From: Aquilaria yunnanensis
Taxonomy: Eukaryota > Streptophyta > Magnoliopsida > Malvales > Thymelaeaceae
Length of the DNA: 64,000 nt
Reading direction: 5' to 3'
Assembly: GCA_039654915.1 (NCBI GenBank)
Contig: CM077594.1
Coordinates: 15,313,001-15,377,000, forward strand
Under the pieces are notes generated by a model, which worked only from the letters and a program-made list of their open reading frames with translations, searched no databases and was not told the origin of the DNA. Made by a program: the position numbers and the translations under genes. Shown here one piece after another: positions 1 to 10,020 of this stretch (position 1 is its first letter; every line of letters starts with the position of its first letter).

Positions 1-589
1 AGAGTTCTTGAAGTTACAGAGAGTGAAAAAGAGAGAGGGCTTGAGGACGATTCGCTTGTTCAAAACCAAATCATGACCTACATGTGTTTGTTTGAATTAG
101 AGTTATGGCAAAGAGAATAGGAGGACAATAGTAGAGGATAGTTGACCGGAAAGAGAGGCCAAGATAAGGAGGTTGGATGGTCCAAGGATTTTTTAAAAGA
201 AGTTTGATGTTAGATTTCAAAGTTTTAAGGATTTTTTGTTAAAAAAAATTTAGAGACTAAATTTAGCATTTTTCCCTACAATACTATACTGACGTAACAT
301 TTTCTGTCTAAATTAATGACTTCTGTCACACAAAGGTAAAAAAATGAAACGTTTTAACAAGGTTGGGGAGGTAAAACATGCAACTTGAAAATTAAGGTTA
401 AAATTGAAATAATAATTAAAGGTTATGGTCTAATTGTACAATTTACCCTAAGAATTGTACAGCTTCGATTAGATATGAAAATTTGGAATATCTTATTTGC
501 TGGTTCTAGTTGCTATTTTCTTTTCCAAACGTTTTCTTATATGTTACTATATCTATCTCATATTTTTTTTAAATATCTGACTTTTTTGT
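1..589. other. Intergenic, AT-rich
   Basis: No coding, RNA or repeat signature was recognised here. The reading frames are short and low-complexity. Confidence 0.5.
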
Positions 590-784
590 AATCATTTAAC
601 TTGAATTTATTTATATTATGGTTTGCTAGAAAAAATTTTTAAAAAATATATTTAGAAACTATATATTTTTATTTATCATTCATATATAAAGACTTTTCAC
701 TAATATACTAAAATGTTAAAAATAAAAAATTATAGATTAATTGATAAATAGTGAATATTACAAAAAACTTGGATCAAAGGGAGT
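590..784. mobile_element. Truncated Stowaway-like MITE
   Basis: The right half matches the other Stowaway-like copies in this window: an AT-rich body with 'actaaaatgttaaaaataaaaaattatagattaatt'-type wording, ending in 'ggatcaaagggag' before TA. The left terminal repeat is not recognisable, so the left boundary is approximate. Compare the fuller copies at 1899-2133, 3111-3346 and 54584-54816. Confidence 0.5.
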
Positions 785-1898
785 ATTTTGTTGAGCAATA
801 TAATACATGGATACTCTTTATTCTGATGATAAGTGCCAAGAATAACAAGCAGGTAATATATTAAAAAAACACATGCACAAGTTCTTAAAAATTTAGGGAC
901 TTAAATCTACCAAGTTTGAATTGATGCACTAACTCATGCGAGTTAACAAAGTTGGACGGCCACTGGTGCACTTAGAGCTATAATATATTACTACGGTACT
1001 CCTATAAGAGATGTGTATGTTGTGATGAACTAAATACTGTATTTTACAAAACTTATATGTAGGCCTTGTTGTTTAATGAAAAGTGTTTTCTTTGCCTTTG
1101 CATTCTAAATTTGTACCTTCACCTTTGCCTTGCAAGTGTGAGTATTATCTGGAAAAAATCAACTGAAAAATGAAAAAAAAATTGATTGCATTTGGATAGA
1201 ATAATTTGGTTTTTTTTAATTTAGTTAATTCGGATCAAAACCAAATTTGATATTCGGTTATTGGATCAGTTATTAGTTCTTATACATGGAACCAAATAAA
1301 CCGAATAATAATAAATATTTTACCATTATTTATATTGACCCTACATATATAAAGTTATTTCCCTTTTAATTTTGGAGTACATGTTGTTGGCCCTTGTTTA
1401 ATTTTGGGTATGGGAGGTGTAAAATTCTAAATATTTATCATATTTTTTTCCTTTACAATATGCTAAGGTCTTGGAAAGAAACCAAGATGTAATTCAGACA
1501 AATCATCTTTGACATGTAGTTTGGATGGTCTAGGTATATTTTGCAAAATTTGAAACCAATTAGATCATTGTGTTTAGATTGGATTGAATGCTCACCCTTA
1601 TTGCCTTAAATCAATTTTAGGTGATAAATCATGGAATATCATAAAAGTAGATCACTAATTTGATGAAGAAATTGTTTGAATCCTTCGATCTGCCAAAGCA
1701 AGAATGAAACTACAGAACAAACAATCTTACTGACAGAATAAGGCCAAGGCTTGGGCAAAGTAGTAGCTCGGAAATTCATCAAGATGGCTGCTCAAATTCA
1801 TCAAGATGGCTGCACACCCTTAGCTCCTTTGCCCTACTTAACCTGATGGATTCATGTACACATAAGTTTCTTTCCAATAACTAACCAGTTGCTATATA
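785..1898. other. Intergenic, no gene seen
   Basis: AT-rich sequence without a supported gene. The only structure noted is a 22-bp tandem duplication containing 'attcatcaagatggctgc' at 1772-1791 and 1794-1813. Confidence 0.5.
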
Positions 1899-2133
1899 CT
1901 CCCTCTGTCCCATATTATTTGAAACACTCACTTTTTACCAATTAATCTATGATTTTTAATTTTTAATTTTTAGTATATAAATAAAAAATAATTTTTATAT
2001 AAATGATAAATAAAGACCTCTAGTTTCTAAATATATTTTTTTAAATTTTTTTCTAACAACCAATAATATAAATAAATTCAAGTCAAACTATGGCCAAAAG
2101 TTAACTGTTTCAAAGAATGTGGGACGAAGGTAG
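1899..2133. mobile_element. Stowaway-like MITE
   Basis: The element begins CTCCCTCTGTCCCATA and ends with the inverted counterpart 'tgtgggacgaaggtag'. It is flanked by TA on both sides (1897-1898 and 2134-2135). This CTCCCTCYGTCCC terminal repeat and TA target duplication are the hallmark of Tc1/mariner-derived Stowaway MITEs. The body (235 bp) is AT-rich and non-coding. Confidence 0.85.
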
Positions 2134-2203
2134 TAGTAGTTAATAAATTAATTTGATCTTTTATCCCTAATACTACTGAAAAAATGCTTTTTTTCCTCCA
2201 TAG

Positions 2204-2518
2204 GGAGGTTTTGCAAAAGCACAAGAAATGGTGAGAAGGGTGAGAATTGAACTACTCAGAGGGATATCAAGGGCATTTGGATTAGAAGAGTCCTACATTA
2301 AAGAGAAACTGGAGGTGAAGGAATTGGGATATGACTTCCACACGTCAAATGACTATCATAAAGGTCACTTAATTTAGATTTTGAAGAATGGGAAGTTGAA
2401 GAGGATAGTACATAAAGTTGTGGTAGATAATGAAAAGAGAAAGGTGACTCTTCCTTTGTTTCTATGACCGTTGCTAGACACACTTGTGAGCCCTATGGAT
2501 AAATTTGCAGATAAATAG
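2204..2518 (+). pseudogene. 2-oxoglutarate/Fe(II)-dependent dioxygenase fragment
   Basis: Read in one frame from an apparent splice acceptor (tag, 2201-2203), the peptide contains ELLRGISRAFGLEESYI, the helix before the jelly-roll core in plant 2OG dioxygenases of the DOXC class. After a TAG stop at 2375-2377 the same frame continues with LKNGKLKRIVHKVVVDNEKR, matching the 'SNGKYKSVxHRVVVN' strand near the C terminus that carries the 2-oxoglutarate-side residues. A second in-frame stop is the TGA at 2465-2467. The stretch that should hold the HxD iron-binding motif and most of the core is missing. It is therefore an internally deleted, non-functional copy. No upstream first exon was found. 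The family call is firm and the subfamily is open. Confidence 0.75.
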
Positions 2519-3110
2519 TTAGATTTACTATTTTTTTTCTCTATGGATACAAGAAAGTTAATTTTAAGAAGAATTAGGTATCAATTTTAATTTTATACTC
2601 CTACCGACCCATTTTTTTGCACCATTTTTCTTTTTAAATTGTCTTAAATTCTTTGCACAATTTTTTTTTTTTTTGACAAAATTTAGCAACCAAAATGACT
2701 ATTTTATCCTTACTTCCAAATCTTACACGAATGACTTTTGATGGGTTTTTTTTAGTTGCTTATATAAAACAGATGACGAAGAAACCAACCAGTTGCAAGG
2801 CGCTGAGGAATCCAAGATTCAGCGGAAATCATGGTGATGGGCTCGATCTGACACAAGAAGATCATTCGAATGACGGCATTGATGAAACAAGCAAGGAGCT
2901 TGGTGAAATTAAGGTTGGTTGATAGTAGGGGATAGAGATATCTAGAGGTGACAGATTAAGGCTGGTTAGTGATAGATATGGAGATTTGAAGGGGCAAGGT
3001 ACAGGGGCAAAATTAGAAACTGAGTGAGACTTTCACCCTTTTCTTGGTCTGTGTGTGAAATGAAATGGTGCAAAGATAACGGGATGGATGGGGTATTTAT
3101 TATTAAATTA
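2519..3110. other. Intergenic, no gene seen
   Basis: AT-rich DNA. A 75-codon open frame at 2695-2922 shows no recognisable motif and is probably chance. Confidence 0.45.
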
Positions 3111-3346
3111 CTCCTTCTGCCCTATATTCTTTGCACTATTTAACTTTTTTGCTTAATTTAACTTGAATTTATTCATATAAGTATTTGTTCAAAAAAAATT
3201 AAAAAAAAATATATTTAGAAACTATAGGTATTGATTTATCATTCTTATATAAAAGTTCTTCATTTTGTATACTAAAATGTTGGAAATAAAAAACATATAT
3301 TAATTGCTAAAAAGTAAATGGTGCAAAGAATATGGAACAGGAGGAG
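3111..3346. mobile_element. Stowaway-like MITE
   Basis: It starts CTCCTTCTGCCCTATATTC and ends 'gaatatggaacaggaggag', which are inverted counterparts. TA duplications lie at 3109-3110 and 3347-3348. The 236-bp body resembles those at 1899 and 54584. Confidence 0.8.
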
Positions 3347-3379
3347 TATTTTATTAGACTTTCTATTAGGTTTAAATGT

Positions 3380-3495
3380 TCAGTTTAGTTGCAAAGGAAA
3401 AATATTGCAACATTATCAATAATTCATTGAAGATGGTACCATAATTTATGTAGTTTGATGGTGAATATGCAACACAGGTGATAGTTCTTGGATAA
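3380..3495. repeat. Dispersed repeat fragment, same family as 36270-36390
   Basis: The wording 'gcaacattatcaata...atggtaccataatttat...ggtgaatatgcaacacaggtgatag' closely parallels the right arm of the foldback element at 35936-36392. It appears to be a solitary arm of that family. No target duplication was identified. Confidence 0.55.
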
Positions 3496-3717
3496 TTTGT
3501 GCCACTTAACCATAATCAATAAAATGTCAAATTGTTCAAACTTATGGACATGGATGTTTATTTGTTTGTTTGTTTCTTTCTGTTCTTTTTCTTGGTACAG
3601 AGAAAGAGCAAGAAGAACTAAAATTGAAAGAAGGCTGCTTGACATTGGTAAGCTACTAGTAAGTAGCCTAACCCTGATGGGGCAAAGCATTTACTTGAGT
3701 AAAGTAGGTTAAATTAA

Positions 3718-3933
3718 GGGTTTGTTTAGATTGAAGGAAGTGAAAAGGAAAGAGAATTAGTATGACTTCTTATTTGGATAAAGAGAGAGAGGGAGGGAAA
3801 GAGAGTTATTATCCCCCAACTTCTCTCCTTTATACATTTTTTTCACCTTTCTAAATAAGGAAAATAACTCAGTCCTTCCTTTTTCTTACCTTTCCCCCTT
3901 CCTTTTCTTTATTAATTAAATGCAAATGGACCC
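3718..3933. mobile_element. PIF/Harbinger (Tourist-like) MITE
   Basis: A 216-bp palindromic element. The left end GGGTTTGTTTAGATT pairs with the right end, whose reverse complement is GGGTCCATTTGCATT. A TAA target duplication lies at 3715-3717 and 3934-3936. The interior is a GA-rich arm followed by a CT-rich arm. The trinucleotide TAA duplication and GG-G-TTTGG-like end fit Tourist elements. Confidence 0.7.
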
Positions 3934-4085
3934 TAAAGAACTAATACACTACATGTGGAAAAGGAGGCTACATGAACTTAAAGGTTTGTTATTGAAACTA
4001 GTACTCAATTTCACCAAACTCTGAGAAAAAAAGACTTCATTGCAAATGTATAACTTTGAGCAAATTAATAGCTCGGGAGCGTTTT

Positions 4086-4750
4086 GGCCTGTTTGGTTAG
4101 AATTAACCCAACCTTATTATTGTGTTTGTTTGTTTGTTTTTTTTTTACAAATGATGTGGAGTCCATAAATTTATTTCTTTTTTACTCCCATCTATCTCTT
4201 TCCCCAAATTCCCAAAACCGATTTCCAAACCCATTAGAGCCAAGGCTGATCTCCGATTTCTTTGCCAAAAAGCAAACCCATTAGAGTCAGTTTGAATCAA
4301 ATCCTTGAGCCCAGTTGGCCTTCAAACTCATCGAACCAGAGATCTAGGAACTTGAGCGATTTTGGGCAAAACAATTGGTTTCTAGGCAAGGCCAGTGGGT
4401 TTTTTGACCAAGTGGGTTGGGGGTAGAATGGGCCGGGGCTAAAGTGAAGGCTAACCATGGACTGCGAGGCCAAGGAGATTCTGAGCAAGATCGGTGGGTG
4501 CCAGCGAGGAAGAAGGTGGATGAGGTTCCGGGAAAAACCACTGGGTGACAACAAGGAAGAACAATGGATGAGGTTATGGGCAAGACCGTCGGCCAAGGAA
4601 GAACGGTGGGTGATGAGCGAGGAAGAACAGTGAACAAAGATGGGGTTAGTTGCAATTTCAAGTAACTTTTGGGATAAAAATCACACTAACCTAAGTTCAA
4701 TCAATAAAAACGCATTAGTTGGGGCTCATTAACTCTAAACAAACTATCCC
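4086..4750. mobile_element. Probable Tourist-like non-autonomous element with GC-richer interior
   Basis: The left end GGCCTGTTTGGTTAGAATT is roughly the inverse of the right end (reverse complement GGGATAGTTTGTTTAGAGTT). The flanking trinucleotides are TTT and TTA, so the target duplication is imperfect. The interior (about 4320-4640) is much richer in GC than its surroundings and contains imperfect repeats around 'gaggaagaac..tgg'. No transposase coding is visible. Confidence 0.5.
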
Positions 4751-4953
4751 TTAATTAGATTGAGAACTGTCTTAAACTACTTTGAACAATTGCCCATCAT
4801 CCTGGCTTTTGATGATATCAAGTGTCTCTTGTAACAAGACCATAAGGCTCTTACAATAAGCCCATCATGTAAAACTGGAGAAGAATTTAACAGAAAACAT
4901 AAGAAAACCCCTAAATTTATTACTTTGAGAAGAGATAAATAACAAATTGCCCT

Positions 4954-6623
4954 TTAGAACAATCTCCTAAGTTCGTTGTTATGGTTGCGACTGTCAGCTG
5001 CATATTGAGAAAGGCATTCCAGGAGCTTGATTTCCAAGGCTTTGAATTGGGTAATTTGGGCCTCCAATTGAAGCCTCTCTTTCTTCAGATTCTGGTTCTC
5101 CTGGATAAGCATGGACCGGTGGTCGGCATCATCTGAATTGGGCCGGAGAAAAGTTGGGAAGGCGCTGGGCTCGCTCTTCTTCCTCGTTATCTCCACCAGC
5201 ATTTGCTGGCACCCTCTTTGGAACTTCTCGTGCTTGAACTCCCACCTCTTCGACGTCGTTTTCTTGAATCCCTGCTTAATTAATTATTTTTTTATTAATC
5301 ACTACCTTCTTCTTCTTCTGTTTTTTTATTTATTATTTTTTTTTTTTCATGTTGATAAATTTCTTTTGTGCTTTACTCATAAGCACGTGAATGGGTATGA
5401 GAAAAATGAAATATTGCACGTGATAAAAAATGATTGAAAATAATTGATATAAGTGCTACATCTTGGGCCAATAAAAGACTTTTATATTATAAAAAAAATG
5501 TCCCTTTTGAAAACAATTTTTATGATTTATATTAAAATTTTAGATAATTTTTTTAATAATTAAAATAAAAATGTTAAAATTAAAAGTTAAAATCTATTAT
5601 TGAATAATTTTTTCTAAACTCTAACACTAACCACTAACATTAATACCATGTGTGGCCTATAACTTTTATCTCATTATAGCCTTTTTTTTTTTTGTTTATT
5701 ACAAGTGGCAATTTCTAAATACTACTTTGGAAAATTGGTATATTCCACGACGCAAGCGGGATAATTTTGACCCTTCTCTAAAAATTTCAAACTTCGATTC
5801 TATTTCGCACTAATCATCCCAACCCCAAGGTGTTTCGTATCGTTTTTCAACATTCTAGTATAAATTTCTCACCATGCGGCTTATGCAATTGATCAAAAGT
5901 CCTTTTTCTTTCAACGAAAAAAGATAACTAGCTAGCAAACAAACTATTCCCAAAACGAAAATGCTCTCCCCAAAATTATTTTTTTTCGTAGCATTTATCC
6001 GAAGACAGAAACCCTACTGGATCGAATCATTCACTTAATGAAAATTTCTGATTGCGATAAAGGTTACATGAAAGATTTAGAATTTCAATTAATTTATTAA
6101 TAGTGAAAATCATCTCTTTTTTTTTTTAATTCGATAATTAGATATTTCTTCTAAAACTTCAAGCTAAATGCTGACGGATATTTGAACTATTTTTAGGTTT
6201 AAAGTTATTGCTTTTTCCATTAAAAAGACTACAAGTTTCAGGTATTAAAAAAAAAAAAAGGATGCGAAGGAGCAGACTCACATAAGTGTTAAGCTGGCGG
6301 ATGAAGCTCGAGAAGTTGTTGTGCTTGAAGTATCTGGGCAAGGTAAGTTCGGAGAACTCCGCCGGCGACCAAACAACGAAACCATTCCCGTCGTCATTCC
6401 ATGAAACGGTCCTCCGCCGGCCGTCATCCGCTCCGTCGACTCCGGGAGATCCCAACTGCTCGCCTTCCTCCACCAAAGCATACGTCTTCGCTAGAAACGG
6501 CGCCGGAGCTTTCGCTCTCGTCGACGGCGAGCACTGGCTCGACGACGGGCTCGTACAGTTCTTGGAGCTCATCACAGCACAGTCGCCATTGATGGGGGGC
6601 TCCGACGAGAGTTTCGTTTCCAT
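4954..6623 (-). CDS. HSFB5: Heat-shock transcription factor, class B5
   Basis: Two exons on the minus strand, 6623-6282 and 5271-4954, joined in phase 0 at the conserved HSF intron position inside the DNA-binding domain (after ...RQLNTY, resuming [12 protein letters not shown]). The product is 219 aa. The winged-helix DNA-binding domain spans about residues 40-147 and should bind heat-shock elements (inverted nGAAn). It is followed by a short HR-A/B coiled coil (about 165-200: [19 protein letters not shown]). There is no LFGV repressor motif and no AHA activator motif. The protein ends with [26 protein letters not shown] wording. [26 protein letters not shown] and the missing LFGV are characteristic of HSFB5, a class absent from Arabidopsis. 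A TATA-like box lies about 50 bp upstream (6673-6680). The intron is about 1.0 kb. HSFB3 is the alternative, but B3 proteins normally keep LFGV. Confidence 0.9.
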
Positions 6624-6672
6624 GACTAGGATTAATTTTGCATAAAAGTTTCTTCATTATTCCTCAGGGTCG

Positions 6673-6680
6673 TATTTATA
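6673..6680 (-). promoter_or_regulatory. TATA box of the HSFB5 gene
   Basis: On the minus strand the sequence reads TATAAATA, about 50 bp upstream of the start codon at 6623. This implies a very short 5' leader. The assignment rests on motif and position only. Confidence 0.5.
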
Positions 6681-7196
6681 AGTGGTTGTTTGAGAAAAAA
6701 AGAGGCTACTTTAGAATTTGCTGTTGGCCGTGGAAGGTGGGCAGCCGCTTTATTTATTTTTGTTTATTTTATTCTACTTTTTGTAGTTGTTTCTTCTTGT
6801 AGTTTCTTTGGTTTTAGTTTTCTTCGAGAGTTTCTTTTGCAATTCTTAATTTCTTGTCGGGAAGACTCGTATCTTAACTTATTGGGAAAATAAAAAAGGA
6901 GGCTATATCATGTGAGATTTGTGTGCGGAGATGGTAGAATCATTTGATCACCAGAACGGTCTCCTACTTAAAATGAAAGGAGCTCTCACATTTCGAATAT
7001 GTTTGTGACTTGGAGATGTTTTCATTTAGGAATGTGAATCACATTTTTTTAATTCAATTTATAAAGAAAAAAAAAAGAATAGAGGAAAGAGGAAATGATA
7101 GATGAGTCATTTCCCCAATTCAAATGGGTGAAAAGACGTATAAAGCAGTAAAATGAAAAACTGATTTTCTTTTATTTAAATAAGAAAGTCTTACTA
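6681..7196. other. Intergenic, upstream of HSFB5
   Basis: T-rich and AT-rich sequence upstream of the HSF gene. No clear perfect heat-shock element was noticed and no gene is supported. Confidence 0.45.
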
Positions 7197-7398
7197 CCTC
7201 TGTTCAAGTTTTTTATACCATATTAATTTTTTACTCAAATTTAAATTAAATATATTTACATTAATATTTGTTAAAAAAATTTAAAAAAATTATAATTCTT
7301 TTATTGTCTAAATATAATTTTTTTAAAAAAAAATTATTAATATTAATATAAATAAATTTAAATTAAACTGAAACAAAAACACTCATGGGACAGACGAA
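7197..7398. mobile_element. Stowaway-like MITE, diverged
   Basis: The left end 'ctacctctgttcaag' and the right end 'catgggacagacgaata' are inverted relatives of CTCCCTCYGTCCC. The body is AT-rich with the family's 'aataaatttaaattaaa' wording. The ends are approximate. Confidence 0.6.
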
Positions 7399-7843
7399 TA
7401 TTAATTATCCTCTTTATATATATTCCTCTAGTTGTTTCAACTGGAACAACCTAATGATCATGACCAAGAAAATAATTCATAACACCAATAAAGCCTTCAT
7501 CTCTTTATCAACCGACAGTGACCGTATATTGAATAGAATGTTGAAACGGATGTCTCTCCTTTTTTCTCGATACTTCTTTAAATTAATATGAGCTTTTATC
7601 ACAAGATCATGTCTAGATTTTTCTTGAATTCTTTAGTTAATTTGGCATCGGGTACCACAAATGTGTTTCACATCAGAAAGATATGGGGTTAAAAGTAACA
7701 CATTGAATGCAGATTTCGATATTTCTTTTAAGTGCTTTCATATGCTTCCATCATTCGCATAAATTAACCATTTTATCTCTTTTTAATGGAAAATTGGTTT
7801 GAATATTTTCATATTAATATGTATTAAAAAATTTTAAATAATA

Positions 7844-8155
7844 TCCCCTCTGTTTCACAATAGTTGGCCTCTATTTTTTTTTTTTTGCAGTTTCAAAATA
7901 GTTATCCCCTTTCTATCTTTCTAAATAAGGTACTTTTTTTATTATTTTATATATATATATCATTTATTGAAATGAGAGAAAGTTAAGAAAGTTAAAGAAT
8001 GGAAGTATGTAGGATCCATTAAAAAGTAAATAAGTACATGTACTTTATATAAATATAAATAAATTAATAATTTTATATTTAAAAAAAAGTAAAAAGTGGA
8101 TAAGTCTTAATTTACGTACATTATCAAACGGACAGATTTTATGAGACAGAGGAAG
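7844..8155. mobile_element. Stowaway-like MITE
   Basis: The left end TCCCCTCTGTTTCACA pairs with the right end 'tatgagacagaggaag'. TA lies at 7842-7843 and 8156-8157. The 312-bp body carries no coding. Confidence 0.75.
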
Positions 8156-9817
8156 TAATATTTAAAATTTATAATTTTTAAAATTTTATTTTTATATAAA
8201 ATATTTAAATTTTTATAATAAACTTTAAAAGAAATAAAATCATAAATTAATCCACACTGCTGTCGTCTCTCACGGAGTCTCCAACCACGCTGTCGCTGCC
8301 ACCATCTCTCACCAGACATCTCTCATATATACTCATGGTGAAATGAAAATCAGATGAAATACGGTTGATTGGTTGTGGGGAGGACGAGACCAGAAAGGGG
8401 TTTAAAAAAGGAGGGATGAGGGATTCGCGTAACTAGGTTTTAAGAAGAAGTGGTGGAAGATAATTTGGCGGAGGGGGTGGTGAAAGGTTCGATAGTAGAT
8501 GTGGCAGTTGTTCAACCCAAAAAAGGTTTAGAGTCAAACCTTTCGCTATCCCTCATTTTTTTTAACTTTTCTCAATTGAGTCTCCAATGTCGTTTTAGTA
8601 TGTATATGTATATAAAGAGTAAGTAATTCCTACAAAGTCATAAAATTATATATATCCAAAAATAATATATGAACAATTGTAATATGGAATCATTTACAAA
8701 TAAAAATAATACTATCAGTAATAATATATATTATCTAATTTATATATATCTCTAATTTTGACAGGAAGTGTGATCTGAAGCGTTCATACCTTGTTTTTTA
8801 TAGTAGGTTGAACCCGTCCATACTATTGAATATATGGGTAATATATTCATGTTCCCATTTATACATATGTCACATATTATTTATGCAAATCTTTCACTTT
8901 CTTTTTACATCGAGTTTTGTACATATTTAGTATCTAATTTTTAAATATCTCTAACTTTAAAGGGACAAAAAATTTGATATATTTACACTTATTTTATGCT
9001 ATGAATAGTAGTATTGAAAGTGCATATCACACTTACTCCTAAAATACTTATAACTCAACAACGAGCAAGCCAATGAACATCAAGTGTTATAATACCTATA
9101 GTAAAAATTTTTAATTAAGCATTCTCTCAACTTGAATTGGATATTTGGAATTGACATGGAAATTAAAAAAAACTATATGTATTATTTTTTTCTATTTTTA
9201 CCTTCAAGAAAAATAGGAAGAAAACAAGTAAATATTTGAATAATGATTTGAAGGGAAATATAAAACATAAAAATCTTATAAAAATTTAGAACAACCTAAA
9301 CATTGAAAATGATTTAAGAAGAATGAAGTATAATTCAAACTTAACCATCAATCATGCACTATAAATTATGTACCCTGATTGACAGGTTGGTAATAAGTCT
9401 GTCCCAATAAAAGAAGCTAATGAGCAATGGCTCCGTGAAGATCTGGAAAAAGAGGACTGGTGGAGTGTAATAGTATTTGCTTGGGTCCAAATATTCTTCT
9501 GTTAGCCTCGAGCACAGTAATATTATCGCGCAAGTTGAAGAAATTTTGGGTTGTAATCTAAGTTGCACAAATTATCTTGAAAGTGGGAGTGAAAAGTGAG
9601 AATGAAAGAGGAAAAATATCATTTTTTATAATTTAAGTAAGTAAAAAGATTGTAAAAGTAAAAGGGGAGTGATAGTTAAAAGTAAAAGTAAGAGTGATGA
9701 TTCAAATTAGAAGAATTATACAAACTTAGGTTGTAATCAACTATATAATCCTTTTATTTTGAATTGATATTCCTAATTTCATGCTTTTCTCTTATTTTTT
9801 ATATTATCGTACAAGTT
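8156..9817. other. Intergenic, no gene seen
   Basis: AT-rich with two slightly GC-richer patches (about 8250-8520 and 9370-9560). Neither gave a reading frame with a recognisable family. Confidence 0.45.
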
Positions 9818-10020
9818 ACTCATTCCATTTCATATTCTTTGCTTAGGTTTTTCATTTAAGTTTGACTTAAATTTATTTATATTAATATTTATTAAATTTT
9901 TTAAAAAATTAATATTTGAAAACTATAAGACTTACTTTTTAAAAAATTTTAAAAATATTAATATAAATAAATTCAAATTAAATTTAAGTTAAAAAACCGA
10001 AATAAAGAAAAAAAATTGAT
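9818..10020. mobile_element. Degenerate Stowaway-like MITE
   Basis: The left side 'cattccatttcatattctttgc' and the right side 'aaccgaaataaagaaaa' are weak inverted relatives, with the family's AT-rich body between them. The boundaries are uncertain. Confidence 0.4.

Noticed and set aside
3590..3655. Possible small exon reading RERARRTKIERRL, resembling a bHLH basic region
   Set aside because: Only about 18 residues between AG and GT signals, with no helix-loop-helix or neighbouring exon. Too short to support.
6286..6645. Plus-strand open frames over HSFB5 exon 1
   Set aside because: They are shadows of the GC-rich minus-strand exon, whose translation has a conserved domain.
9359..9568. 69-codon minus frame as a gene
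   Set aside because: No recognisable family, and the opposite strand reads equally well in pieces.
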